A DNA stretch of 64,000 nucleotides, from contig VZTI01003366.1 in NCBI GenBank assembly GCA_013397865.1, positions 116,713 to 180,712 on the forward strand. Direction: 5' to 3'. Made by a program: the position numbers and the translations under genes. The notes beneath the pieces are model-generated. The model saw only the letters and a program-made list of their open reading frames with translations. It was not told the DNA's origin and did not search any database. Of the stretch, positions 57,301-63,500 are shown in pieces. This stretch comes from Struthidea cinerea. Its lineage: Eukaryota; Chordata; Aves; Passeriformes; Corcoracidae. Within the stretch, counting starts at the first letter, position 1. Each line of letters opens with the position of its first letter.

Positions 57301-60300
57301 CCCAAGAAGATTTCATGTTGAGTCTGGTCTCTGTTGCACAGCTGTGAAAGTGAGACAGGAAGAAGGAACTTGCTGCAAATCTGCAACTTCCTGGCAACTG
57401 TCAGGATGCAAATCCTTCTACTCTAAAGCCCCTGGAGGAACATTACTCTTTAAATGACCCTGTGAAAATCTACTAGCGTTTCTATGATATACCACTGGGA
57501 AATATGCAGGCTTGCCCAGGAATGGGAGAAAATGAATATTTGTTTTAGCTGGTTCATCACAGCAAAGAAATATACTTTTTCGGAGGCAGGAAAATATATT
57601 TAACCAGGTGAAAAAAAATGTAAACCCTGTTCTTCACACTGATCAATGTGTTATTTGTGAATTTTCCCTCATTGACTTAAACTATCTGGATTTTTATAAA
57701 AAAATATGTTGTTAAATAAGCATTATTCTGGTTGAAATAAATAAATGTATGGTCCTAAGTTCTGCATGTAGCTGCAAGAACATCTCTCTGTGTAACAGCA
57801 GAAATCAGCCTGCAACCATTTCTATTATAGATTAGTTGTTTGCTGCTGGCAAAGCAGTGAGCCCTCGATCTCAGCAGAGCTTCCATCCAACAAGTAATAA
57901 CACACCAAAACCAGAATGCTCTGAAGAAACCAGGAACTGGAACTGCTCTGAATGGACTGCTGCTGGCCAAGGCTGACAGGCCTGGCAGAAGCATGAGAAT
58001 GAAAGTTAGCTTGGGGTAGAAGTTATCCATCTGCCATCTCTGGGCAAGTGGCACCTACAAATGTTTGGTTATAGTTCACAAACTGTTCAGTGCTCACTAA
58101 GGTGCAGTCCAGTTCCCCTGCCTGTGAGCAGGAGTCTCTAGATGTCCAAGGGGGAAAAAAAGGTATGTTTAGCCCTTCTGTAGATATCCACATTACAATG
58201 AGAAGGATAATGGTTTTCCCTTTTGGAAATGACACATAGCTAACCAGTCACTGACTTGAACCCAACCATTGTTGCACCCATAGCAGAATGCACTACATCT
58301 ATTCCCACTTGAGTCAACTCAGTATCAAAGCCAGGAAATGCCTCAGGGCTGATCCCAAAACAAATGAAAATCCTGGGAGGCTGGTAAGAATTTACATTTG
58401 CTTGAACTAGCAGGCAGTTGCTGCTCTTCGTTGGGTGACCTTTACTACATACCTCATAAAGGTCAATGACAATATTCCCCTCCAGTCCTCGGCTGCTTTT
58501 CACATTTTCCAAGGCCAGGGTGAAGTAGACCCCTCGGGTGTCCGAGATGTACAGGTTATACGTATCATTCTGGTTCCACTCTTGAACAGCTGCAAAGACC
58601 TGATTCTCATCTGTGCTGATAATATGCATGTCCTGTTAGAAGAAGACAAAAGGCTTGTTACTGAGGATCTCTGTATTTCTTTGTCCTTCGGGACATGTAG
58701 TAATTACCATGAATTATGAAAGAATGGAGATGGAGCATGAATTATAGGTATGTTTAACAACTTTCTGTTTGAGCAAGCCGATAAATTACCAGCATCGTGA
58801 CTTTCCTGCATTTCATTTTTTTAATAATCACCAGCCAGGCAAAGGGGTTTTGCATTCTTCATTTTTGGTACCTTCAAGGAATTTCATCCAGTTTCATTTT
58901 TTATTTATAAATTTGAAAGTCGGTTTTATCACTCATGGAAGATTCACAGCCTTGGAGCCCGGAGTCTTCATAGTTACTAAGCATCATACAGCACCAGGCT
59001 AAAAGCAGTGATAATTTTCATTCACATGCTGAACTAATGGGCTTGTGCTTGCAACTGGCAAAGGATGGTTTCAAAAAACCTTGGAAGGTGAGGTATAAGT
59101 ATCAGTTTGAGCTACTGCTGATAGTGATTTTTAATAACACACTTTCCTATTGAGAGTTTATCTGAGATCAGTTATCCCACAATATATAGGCTATCAAATA
59201 ATCCACCCACTAACCTTTGCTGGGTTTCTGCTGCTGACCAAGACACAAAAAGTCTAGCAAGGGTTTCCCCATTTAGTTTTAATATCAGAGAGATTTGACA
59301 GTGCATTTTCTCAGCATTATTTTAAAACACGTTCATGGAAATTACTTTCAGGGTGGTGATGAGCGTTGAAGCACTTCATCCTTGCTACCATTGTTGAACA
59401 AACTGACACAGGCTCAGCTAGAAGCAAAATGACTATGGTTATATGAGACTCCATTTATCTATTTGTACCTATTTAAACTTTCCCTAGAGTGCCAAGAGGC
59501 CTTGATTAATTCCTTGCACTGTTTCTGCATCAAAAAGTCATAATTCTGGAAGTCTCCCAAAGGATGGAGTGACCTGATTTCAGGTAAGAATATCTGGGGG
59601 AAGATCAGCTCAATATCCTCATCCTACCTAGGAGGCATCTTAATCTTTTGTGTGAGGTATCTAGATGAAAAGTTGGGATTGATTAAATGGGGCTATTTCT
59701 AATAGACCTAACATATCCTATTGGCATGGGATGGGGAGAAAAACCATTTGAGGGTTTAATTTTATCCCAGCGAGTACAATCAGTGGGAGATTTGCCATTT
59801 CCCTCAATGAAGGAAGACTAAATCAGGAAGTTTGTTCTTGCCCAGCAGCTGTAATTCCTTAAAGATTAAGGAGGTACCCAACCTATTCCAACTGTGTGAA
59901 AATAAAGCAAAACACCCAACGACTTCAATCTGTTTTCACCACTTGCAGTGGAAATATTGCATTAGCCTGGTGCCAGCCTCACATACGTGCAACTCCAGCA
60001 GAGTTCATTAATCTGCAGATGACAGGAGAGTTATTACTGTACAGCAAAAATACTCTAGTGACTAAGGGCAGCATAAACAAGCCTCCTTTACATGGCTTGA
60101 AGACTTTTCCATGACACCTAGCTTTAAAGTACTTCTGATTTTTAAATTACAAAAGTACCCCTGATTTTATACTATGCAACAGTTCTAAATCAGGGCCACC
60201 AACAAATCTGTATTATAACAGGTCATTTTCCTAGTTCTGGTGGCAACAATATTTTTGATACAGACAAAGATACCATTGGCCATCTCAGGAACTGCTGGCT

Positions 60301-60586
60301 TATGTTCAGTCGGCGTCAACCAGCACCTCCAGGTCCTTTTCCACTGGGCCACTTTCCAGTCACTCTGTCCCCAGCCTTTAGCACTGTGTGGGGTTGTTGT
60401 GACCCAAGTGAAGGACCTGGCACTTCACCTTATCGAACCTCACTTATCTGGCTTCCCAAGATACTACACATCTGTGTTCACAAATGGTGGACTCACCTTA
60501 GGAAGGGAGTATTTGGGTAACTTAATCTGTGCAAAAGGCTCCCGTCTGTAGGACACATAGTAAGTTGCTCTTCCACCAGTTGTCAC
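259..60586 (-). CDS. SORCS3: SORCS3, C-terminal 818 residues (20 exons, partial)
   Basis: This is a type I membrane VPS10-domain receptor of the sortilin family. SORCS receptors sort neuronal cargo, and mammalian SORCS3 is postsynaptic and binds PICK1 through its PDZ ligand (literature knowledge). Joining 60497-60586, 58453-58632, 56066-56212, 55511-55613, 53133-53209, 52933-53024, 49826-49933, 33404-33521, 31779-31912, 27498-27611, 25860-26031, 21465-21651, 18338-18471, 14017-14140, 11272-11384, 9300-9431, 7336-7435, 5193-5298, 913-1073 and 259-323 gives 2457 bases in one open frame. In-window residue order: propeller 1 to about 290, ten-cysteine module about 290-420, PKD-like domains about 446-594, membrane-proximal region about 595-720, TM about 722-740, tail 741-818. 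Human SORCS3 is about 1222 residues, so about 400 N-terminal residues are missing beyond the gap. The tail ending NCTSV and the IYAQVQHDKEQEMIG segment favour SORCS3 over SORCS1 and SORCS2. Confidence 0.92.
913..1073 (-). CDS. SORCS3: SORCS3 exon, cytoplasmic tail (residues 744-797)
   Basis: The exon is 161 bp. It completes the split arginine with one base and leaves G of a glycine. Acceptor ...ttcctgtgcag, donor gtgaga. It encodes KIPWINIYAQVQHDKEQEMI, GSVSQSENAPKITLSEFTDP and EELMDKELDTRVM. YAQV fits a tyrosine-based sorting signal (Y-x-x-hydrophobic), and the DPEELMDKEL stretch is acidic. Without splicing at 912 the frame runs on to a stop at 782-784, replacing the PDZ ligand with an unrelated tail. 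The tail sequence separates this gene from SORCS1 and SORCS2. The 589 bp intron that follows is 324-912. Confidence 0.96.
5193..5298 (-). CDS. SORCS3: SORCS3 exon, transmembrane helix (residues 709-743)
   Basis: The exon is 106 bp. It completes the split alanine with two bases and leaves AG of an arginine. Acceptor ...cctcctgcag, donor gtaagc. It encodes PLVDSSSGHSSSAMLMLLSV, VFVGLAVFLIYKFK. The hydrophobic stretch from AMLMLLSVVF to VFLI (residues about 722-740) is the single transmembrane helix. The YKFKR that follows is the basic stop-transfer on the cytosolic side. The serine-rich stalk before it is typical of the family. The intron that follows, 4119 bp (1074-5192), shows nothing I recognise. 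Confidence 0.96.
5855..5872. repeat. 18 bp A/T palindrome
   Basis: AAAATATTATAATATTTT equals its own reverse complement. It contains only A and T, so chance formation is plausible. Intronic. Confidence 0.8.
7336..7435 (-). CDS. SORCS3: SORCS3 exon, membrane-proximal ectodomain (residues 676-708)
   Basis: The exon is 100 bp, entering in phase 0 and leaving one base (G) of an alanine. Acceptor ...tttcatcag, donor gtgagt. It encodes VVEILFNALNQNLVQFELKP, GVEVVVYVTQLTL. NALNQNLVQFELKPGV is SORCS3-like (SORCS1: HTLNQNSVHFELKPGV). The 2037 bp intron that follows (5299-7335) contains an AT palindrome at 5855-5872 and nothing else. Confidence 0.95.
9300..9431 (-). CDS. SORCS3: SORCS3 exon, membrane-proximal ectodomain (residues 632-675)
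   Basis: The exon is 132 bp, phase 0 at both ends. Acceptor ...ttcttctag, donor gtaagg. It encodes VTGIPDEQILVAVFPGLPTS, AELFILPHKNTTERRKS and DLEQ. VAVFPGLPTSAELFILP is diagnostic of SORCS3 as I recall it (SORCS1: VAVLPGLPTTAELFVLP). NTT is a sequon at the position where human SORCS3 has NLT. The 1864 bp intron that follows (7436-9299) contains only an A-rich run near 8877-8891. Confidence 0.95.
11272..11384 (-). CDS. SORCS3: SORCS3 exon, membrane-proximal ectodomain (residues 594-631)
   Basis: The exon is 113 bp. It completes the split glutamate with two bases and ends in phase 0. Acceptor ...ccattccag, donor gtgagc. It encodes YFQSQLLSFSPNLDYHNPDI, PEWRQDVGKVIKRALAQ. SFSPNLD.HNPDIPEWR is a signature of SORCS1-3 in the region between the PKD domains and the membrane. 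The exon ends ALAQ where human SORCS3 has ALVKV. The 1840 bp intron that follows (9432-11271) shows nothing I recognise. Confidence 0.95.
11657..11678. repeat. Short hairpin (9 bp arms)
   Basis: CATGATGCC (11657-11665) and GGCATCATG (11670-11678) are exact reverse complements with loop TCTG. Intronic. Confidence 0.8.
14017..14140 (-). CDS. SORCS3: SORCS3 exon, second PKD-like domain, C-terminal half (residues 553-593)
   Basis: The exon is 124 bp, entering in phase 0 and leaving one base (G) of a glutamate. Acceptor ...gcctcctacag, donor gtaccc, a weak donor. It encodes PLITLESSISYMFTAEGMNT, VTVQVAGGNTLIQDTKEIAV and H. The base composition is richer in G+C and CpG than in neighbouring exons. 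TAEGMNT is SORCS1-like (human SORCS3 LAEGTDT), while QDTKEIAVH is SORCS3-like. A 212-codon plus-strand frame crosses this exon and is only its shadow. The 2632 bp intron that follows (11385-14016) contains a short hairpin at 11657-11678. Confidence 0.93.
14757..15279 (-). mobile_element. Truncated ERV LTR-like element
   Basis: On the minus strand the element starts TGTGGTGGGCTGACCCTG at 15279. It continues with blocks I recall from a widespread avian LTR: CCACTAAAGCCACTCTATC, GATAATGAGAAATAAAACC, CTCAACTTCACTCC and CCTCAGGGGGAGGACTCCTC. Repeated CCCATGGG/CATGCTGGAG-type units follow. Its 3' part is missing below about 14757, and no clear duplication of flanking bases is seen. A TTG/poly-T expansion (about 15118-15143) interrupts it. 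I do not assign a family name. Confidence 0.7.
17911..18046. repeat. Diverged tandem duplication, unit about 86 bp
   Basis: TTATTTGAACACCA..AG..TTTAAA.C.CTGTGTTG.AA.CCAGCA occurs at 17911-17956 and again at 17997-18042, an offset of 86 bases, with about one mismatch in six over 45 bases. It is intronic, with no recognised family. Confidence 0.75.
18338..18471 (-). CDS. SORCS3: SORCS3 exon, second PKD-like domain, N-terminal half (residues 508-552)
   Basis: The exon is 134 bp. It completes the split cysteine with two bases and ends in phase 0. Acceptor ...cttcccacag, donor gtacag, a weak donor at +4 to +6. It encodes PVEHVHLSVPFVAIRNKDVN, then ITAVVWPSQAGTLTYFWWFG and NSTK. VEHVHL.VPFVAIRNK and TLTYFWWFGNSTK are SORCS3-type (SORCS1: TLTYVWWYGNNTE). 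Sequons are NIT and NST. The 4197 bp intron that follows (14141-18337) holds the tandem duplication (17911-18046) and the LTR-like element (about 14757-15279). Confidence 0.95.
20894..20928. repeat. Perfect 16 bp inverted repeat with 3-base loop
   Basis: AATCATGATCTACCAA (20894-20909) and its exact reverse complement (20913-20928) flank the loop ACA. A third partial copy, GATCTACCAAACA, follows at about 20935-20947. It lies in an intron, with no recognised element around it. Confidence 0.9.
21465..21651 (-). CDS. SORCS3: SORCS3 exon, first PKD-like domain (residues 446-507)
   Basis: The exon is 187 bp, entering in phase 0 and leaving one base (T) of a cysteine. Acceptor ...ctgttgcag, donor gtgagt. 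It encodes GDLQRTNIQLDFGDGIAVSY, ANFSPVEDGIRHVYKSAGIF, and on to AVLFLHVV. DFGDGIAVSY followed by HVYKSAGIFQVTAYAEN is the canonical PKD pattern: the xDFGDG turn, then the H-x-Y-x-x-x-G-x-F/Y-x-V strand. NFS is a possible sequon. It matches human SORCS3 almost residue for residue. The 2993 bp intron that follows (18472-21464) contains the perfect inverted repeat at 20894-20928. Confidence 0.96.
22537..22558. repeat. 22-base A homopolymer
   Basis: This is the longest single-base run in the window. No duplicated flanks or upstream gene-like sequence were seen, so it is called a simple repeat, not a retrocopy tail. Confidence 0.9.
25860..26031 (-). CDS. SORCS3: SORCS3 exon, end of 10CC module (residues 388-445)
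   Basis: The exon is 172 bp. It completes the split glycine and ends in phase 0. Acceptor ...gttccccag, donor gtgtgt. It encodes YRRIVSNNCTDGLREKY, then EKCPGKAPRGLHILTSDGK, QGHNAT and VILMEE. It gives cysteines nine and ten of the 10CC module and two sequons, NCT and NAT. YRRIVSNNCTDGLREKY matches human SORCS3 exactly as I recall it (SORCS1: YRKVVSNNCTDGVREQY). The 4208 bp intron that follows (21652-25859) holds a 22-base A run at 22537-22558 and nothing else I can name. Confidence 0.96.
27498..27611 (-). CDS. SORCS3: SORCS3 exon, 10CC module (residues 350-387)
   Basis: The exon is 114 bp. It completes the split cysteine with one base and leaves GG of a glycine. Acceptor ...tctccacag, donor gtaagt. 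It encodes DYGYERHSNNQCIPAFWF, then SPSSLSKDC, NIGQNYW and NST. It contributes cysteines in NQC and KDC and an N-glycosylation sequon NST. NIGQNYWNSTG differs from the SLGQSYLNSTG I recall for both human SORCS1 and SORCS3, a local change in an otherwise conserved segment. The 1466 bp intron that follows (26032-27497) shows nothing I recognise. Confidence 0.95.
29833..29850. repeat. 18 bp perfect palindrome
   Basis: TCTAGAATATATTCTAGA equals its own reverse complement. It is A/T-rich and intronic, with no neighbouring element. Confidence 0.85.
31779..31912 (-). CDS. SORCS3: SORCS3 exon, 10CC module (residues 306-349)
   Basis: The exon is 134 bp, entering in phase 0 and leaving TG of a cysteine codon. 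Acceptor ...ctaatgaag (AG after AA, less typical), donor gtgagt. It encodes GEPCVMGERKIYKKRKPGAQ, then CSLGRDYS and VVSEPCVCGQGDFE. It contributes four cysteines, and a fifth is completed at the junction. GERKIYKKRKPGAQC and VVSEPCVC match human SORCS3, where SORCS1 has KRKSERKC and MESEPCVC. The KKRK run is basic but lumenal. The 4167 bp intron that follows (27612-31778) contains the 18 bp palindrome at 29833. Confidence 0.95.
33404..33521 (-). CDS. SORCS3: SORCS3 exon, end of propeller, first cysteine of 10CC module (residues 266-305)
   Basis: The exon is 118 bp and completes the split threonine with one base, then ends in phase 0. Acceptor ...catgctcag, donor gtatcc, which has a weak +5/+6. 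It encodes VFGHFSLRSEWQLVKVDYKS, then LFSRRCAKDDYQTWHLHNQ. VFGHFS.RSEWQLVKVDYKS is shared by SORCS1 and SORCS3. RRCAKDD supplies the first of ten cysteines that form the 10CC module packed against the propeller. The 1491 bp intron that follows (31913-33403) shows nothing I recognise. Confidence 0.94.
46049..46135 (-). mobile_element. CR1 LINE 3'-tail fragment
   Basis: AATCACAGAATAATTTAGGTTGGAACGGATCTCT is the antisense 3' terminus of a CR1 subfamily. The similarity fades after about 85 bases at the C-rich stretch and CACTAAAAGCACC. It lies inside the 16.3 kb intron. Confidence 0.75.
47175..47245. repeat. AAT/AAC-rich low-complexity stretch
   Basis: Imperfect trinucleotide runs of the type ATAATAA, ACAATACC and AATAACAACAGCAATGGC. 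Low complexity only; it creates an Asn/Asp-rich chance frame on the plus strand. Confidence 0.75.
47518..47556. repeat. TG/CA-rich simple repeat
   Basis: Alternating purine-pyrimidine sequence with two copies of TGCACATGTGTG spaced about 20 bases apart, in the 16.3 kb intron. Confidence 0.75.
49826..49933 (-). CDS. SORCS3: SORCS3 exon, Asp-box blade (residues 230-265)
   Basis: The exon is 108 bp. It completes a split tryptophan codon with one base and leaves two bases (AC) of a threonine. Acceptor ...tatcccag, donor gtaagt. It encodes VSFDEGRSWTKYSFTSTPLF, then VDG and ETQIM. SFDEGRSW is a canonical Asp-box. The RSWTKYSFTS stretch is closer to SORCS1 (RSWSKYSFTS) than to human SORCS3 (HSWDKYGFTS), so the exon alone would not settle the paralogue. 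The intron that follows, 33522-49825, is the largest here at 16.3 kb. Confidence 0.93.
52933..53024 (-). CDS. SORCS3: SORCS3 exon, VPS10 propeller (residues 200-229)
   Basis: The exon is 92 bp, entering in phase 0 and leaving two bases (TG) of a tryptophan codon. Acceptor ...tttgcag, donor gtaagg. It encodes IFEEEYNIWFLDWGGAVVAM, then KHTSVPIRHM. The EEEYNIWFLDWGG segment is SORCS3-like, while SORCS1 has EEEHSVLYLDQGG as I recall it. The 2999 bp intron that follows (49934-52932) shows nothing I can assign. Confidence 0.94.
53133..53209 (-). CDS. SORCS3: SORCS3 exon, Asp-box blade (residues 174-199)
   Basis: The exon is 77 bp and supplies two bases to the split glycine codon, then ends in phase 0. 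Acceptor ...gttgcag, donor gtatgt. It reads NIGSELSYTDVGVFISSDGG and then NSWRQ. SSDGGNSW is a canonical Asp-box (S-x-D-x-G-x-S-W). SYTDVGVFISSDGG is SORCS3-like, where SORCS1 has SDTDISMFVSSDAG. It is separated from the next exon by a 108 bp intron (53025-53132), the shortest in the window. Confidence 0.95.
55511..55613 (-). CDS. SORCS3: SORCS3 exon, VPS10 propeller (residues 140-173)
   Basis: The exon is 103 bp, entering in phase 0 and leaving one base (G) for the next codon. Acceptor ...tcaacag, donor gtgaga. It encodes PFCSLHLRLQLSENPY, then SSKETAPGLLVATG across the junction. SSKETAPGL matches SORCS3 rather than SORCS1 (which I recall as ASKDTAPSI), supporting the paralogue call. The 2301 bp intron that follows (53210-55510) holds no feature I recognise. 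Confidence 0.94.
56066..56212 (-). CDS. SORCS3: SORCS3 exon, VPS10 propeller (residues 91-139)
   Basis: The exon is 147 bp, phase 0 at both ends, with acceptor ...tttcctag and donor gtgagt. It encodes VAGIKGIFLANRK, then ITYNKGRDWRLLQAPDTDLRG and a terminal CQL. TYNKGRDW is a degenerate Asp-box (S/T-x-D-x-G-x-x-W) of the beta-propeller. The cysteine near the end and the PFCS cysteine of the next exon are probably disulfide partners, which I infer from their conservation in the family. The following intron, 452 bp (55614-56065), shows nothing else. Confidence 0.94.
56495..56500. repeat. Target-site duplication, left copy (GGCTGA)
   Basis: This six-base copy precedes the TG start of the solo LTR. 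An identical copy follows its CA end at 56962-56967. The identical 10-mer CAGGCTGATG seen on both sides includes flanking CA and TG, so the boundary could shift by a base or two. Confidence 0.75.
56501..56961 (+). mobile_element. Solo LTR of an endogenous retrovirus, 461 bp
   Basis: The element starts TGCCATGATG and ends AAAAGGCATCA, with TG...CA termini. It is flanked on both sides by the 6-base GGCTGA (56495-56500 and 56962-56967), a target-site duplication of the length usual for class II (ERVK-like) elements. Inside are an A/T-rich TATA-like stretch (56521-56560), a G-run (56730-56740) and a polyadenylation signal AATAAA (56891-56896), in the order expected of U3-R-U5 read on the plus strand. 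There is no gag, pol or env and no second LTR, so it is a solo LTR left by recombination. It is antisense to SORCS3. Confidence 0.82.
56891..56896 (+). promoter_or_regulatory. Polyadenylation signal AATAAA in the solo LTR
   Basis: A canonical hexamer 65 bases before the LTR end, placed as in the R region of retroviral LTRs. It is on the strand opposite to SORCS3 and so is not expected to end its transcripts. Confidence 0.6.
56962..56967. repeat. Target-site duplication, right copy (GGCTGA)
   Basis: The right copy lies directly after the CA end of the solo LTR and is identical to 56495-56500. Confidence 0.75.
58453..58632 (-). CDS. SORCS3: SORCS3 exon, VPS10 propeller (residues 31-90)
   Basis: The exon is 180 bp, phase 0 at both ends, with acceptor ...ctaacag and donor gtatgt. 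It begins DMHIISTDENQVFAAVQEW, which is near-invariant in SORCS proteins, and continues with LYISDTRGVYF, an Asp-box-like hairpin of a propeller blade. The residues ALENVKSSRGLEGNIVIDLYE lie between human SORCS1 and SORCS3 as I recall them. The in-frame ATG at its second codon is internal, not a start. The 2240 bp intron that follows (56213-58452) holds the solo LTR at 56501-56961. Confidence 0.95.
60240..60470 (-). mobile_element. CR1 LINE fragment
   Basis: From memory of avian CR1, the segments GATACAG...CCATTGGCC, CTGGCTTATGTTCAG, CACCTCCAGGTCCTTTTCC and GGGTTGTTGTGACCCAAG (then AGGACC.GGCACTT, GAACCTCA) match the antisense of the CR1 region near the end of the reverse-transcriptase ORF. 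The element therefore reads on the minus strand. It is old (many mismatches, small deletions) and not coding. It ends about 25 bases from the splice donor of the exon at 60497. Confidence 0.85.
60497..60586 (-). CDS. SORCS3: SORCS3 exon, VPS10 propeller blade (residues 1-30 here)
   Basis: The exon is 90 bp, phase 0 at both ends. The acceptor is ...tccgtag and the donor gtgagt. It reads from VTTGGRATYYVSYRR to KLPKYSLPK, a hallmark propeller segment of SORCS1 and SORCS3. It is the most 5' exon I can recognise, so the start codon, signal peptide and propeptide are not in this window. The 1864 bp intron that follows (58633-60496) holds a CR1 fragment close to the donor and otherwise nothing I recognise. 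Confidence 0.93.
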
Positions 60587-63500
60587 CTACGGAAACACCA
60601 AAAAAAGTGAGTGATGACCCTTCTGAGACACTCTGTGATGACACCTCTAAAAGTGCTTGACAAACTTTCTTTCAGGTATCTTTTCTATGACAGGCGTAGC
60701 TGTCCCTAAAAGCATCTGGGTAACTCCAAAGAAATCCCAAATTTGAGAAGGATGGAGAACTATTTATTTAAGATGTGCTATTGAACTTTCCATTTTGTCT
60801 CTTATGATTCAAATCCAGTGTGATTTTAACATCTCAGGAAAAAAGATGCTGAGTGGGAGGAAGAGGAGGATCTGGTTTCATCACATGGTCCAGCTCAATT
60901 ACCTTCGGCAAGTAATTTAAAGTCTCTGTGCTTCTGTTCCTCCCCTGTAAGTAGGCGATAATCCCTCTTTCCTCTGCTGCTTCTCAGCCTTGTCTGCACT
61001 GTAAGTCCTTTGAGGCCAGGATTGTCTTCCAACAACCTTTCACAGTGACTAACAGCAGAGATCCACACTAGCACCATTTAATGCCAGTAAATGTGCTCTT
61101 GGAAAGCTGGACCTAAGCTCTTAGATGCCTTTTGTCACTGTGAAACTGGTTTCTCTAAAATCATGCTCTCTGAAAAATGATGTGTGTGGGGAGAACTGAT
61201 AGACATCCAAATCTGCAGTTTTATGGACTGAATGAACTAAAGCCTATGCAAAAATGCCATGCACCAATGAGATCTAGCACTGATAATTTGTAAAATATGG
61301 GATTTAAAACCTGTCAAGACTCACTTACTCTTGCTGTAGGTGTTCTTTCTGGAACCATCTCAGACCTGGCTAAAATAAGGCTTACATCAGTGAATTTCCT
61401 ACATTCTGCTGGTTGGGCAGTCTTGCAGGTCTTAAGATAAAACAATGCACAAAGCACTTGTCTATTATATGGAATGTCACTTGTTGGTTTCTTAAGTTTC
61501 CAATAAAGCTAAGAGAAAGGTCCTAGATTCTCTCCTAGATATACTTACTTTATCTGGCAGTGATATTTGAGAATGAGCTTACAGAGAACATTGCTACAGC
61601 ATCAATTGTATTCTCAGCAATGATATCACCTCTAGATAGTGGCTCTCTTCCCTAGAGAAGCTGTCATTCGAAGGACATGCTATTATTGGTCATGAAATTT
61701 GATATCTAATCAACTCAAGGCTTTTCCATTGACAGTTTGAAAAACTGGAAAGAAAGGAAGGTTTAGAAATAGGACCAGCTTCTACACTAAGACTTCCTCT
61801 TCTGATTTTTTCCCATTTCTACTTGTAATGTCATCGTAACTGTATGTAGCACCCTCAAGACAAAAAAAACCCCAATATATATTATAGCACACACAGCATA
61901 AGGTCATCACAGCAAATAAACTCTATGCAGATAACCTTTAGCTAAAGCCAAGGGTAAACACAAACATGAAAATCTAAAGCAACTTGCCTATGGACCCAGA
62001 ACAAGCCAGTGGAAGAGACAGGGAGAGACCAGCAGTCACTGGACTCTCACTTCATGCAAAGTGCACTGGGGACTGGCACAGCAGTGAGCATTTCAGGTCC
62101 TGCTCTCCAGCAGTGAGGATCATAGAGTCACACAATGGTCTGAGTTGAGACCTTAAAGATCATACAGCTCTTCCTTGTATCTAATCTAAACCCTCTTTCA
62201 GCTCAACGCCATTCCTCCTTGTCCAAAGTCTCTCTCCAGCTCTCTTGTAGCCGCTTTAGGTACTGGAAGGTGCCCTAATGTCTCCCCACAGCCATCTCTT
62301 CTGCAGGCTGAACAAAGTCAGTGAGTTCTACTTCTGAAGGATGTATTTCCCATCTCATACATCCACATCAAACTAAAATTTTCACAGGAGAGAACAGACT
62401 GTGCAGTTGATTCATACTGAGTCCAGCTCAAAGGCAAAAATTAATGTTTGCAGTAATTTTATCTCTCTCAGCTCTAGAAGCATTGCACAAAGGATCCCAC
62501 ACTTCTAGGTCATATTGTCTACATAGCACAGGGAATATTTAAATATCCCCTCTTCTCTTTTATGACCTCCACTGGAAAATCCAAATTCTCAACTGTCACA
62601 TGAACTGAATGTGTCCAGTGACTACTTGGTAAGGACCCTGGGTTCAATATCCACTTCCTCTGATGGGCTGAGATGGTCTTCAACTTGTAGATGAGGACAT
62701 GAATATTTACACACTCTGTAAATGCTGTGATGACCAATTAAGATTGGGAACAGTCCAACAATCTTCCAGTTATTCCAGTGAACATAGAGTGGCAAAAGTA
62801 TCAAGGAGTGATCAAATTCCACTTTCTGTGCCACAACAGGATCTACTACAAGTTTTCCACACTCAAAAGGTTTTACACAGTTTTTTTTTTCACTTTATCC
62901 CACTGAAAACTGGTACCTGGAGAAGTTTGTTTGTATTTGTTTGTTTGTCTGGTTTTTAATGCAGAAATTCAGGATTAAAACACTGTTAAAGTTCAGTATG
63001 CAATAGTTAAACTCCCTTTCAGGCTTCTACCTGGACTAGGTCACCTTGACAAGGGTTTAGAAATAGAAATCTTCGAGGTTTGTGGTCTTCCTGAGCCAGT
63101 TAATATGAAGCCACCCACAATTCTGTTGGCAGGAGTTCTGTAAGCTTTTCCCAGCCAGGATCTCATCTTTGCATGATTTACATGCACAGTTATAACAGTT
63201 CCAAAAAAATGATCAAGCCTCCAATAAAGTTTTGGCAAGCACTGTGATACAGAATGAATTTTGGAAGGCCCAACTTAATTTATTTTGACGAACTTTTCCT
63301 TTTCCTATGAGCAAATGCTCCAACACTGTAAATCCCAGAGATTATGGCAGCATTTTGCCCTCCAATGCCTCCTTTCAGTTCACATTTGATGAATGTCACC
63401 CAATTATTTGCTGTGAGCTCATCTGTCATGCTCAGTACAGAATTAGCTGGGTTTGTCTTTTTCCTCCTCCATTGCTAATGACCGGATCATTAATCTGTTT

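Noticed and set aside
49826..60586. Gene is SORCS1 rather than SORCS3
   Set aside because: Single exons are ambiguous, but SSKETAPGL, YNIWFLDWGG, KKRKPGAQC, VAVFPGLPTSAELFILP and the tail ending NCTSV all fit SORCS3 better.
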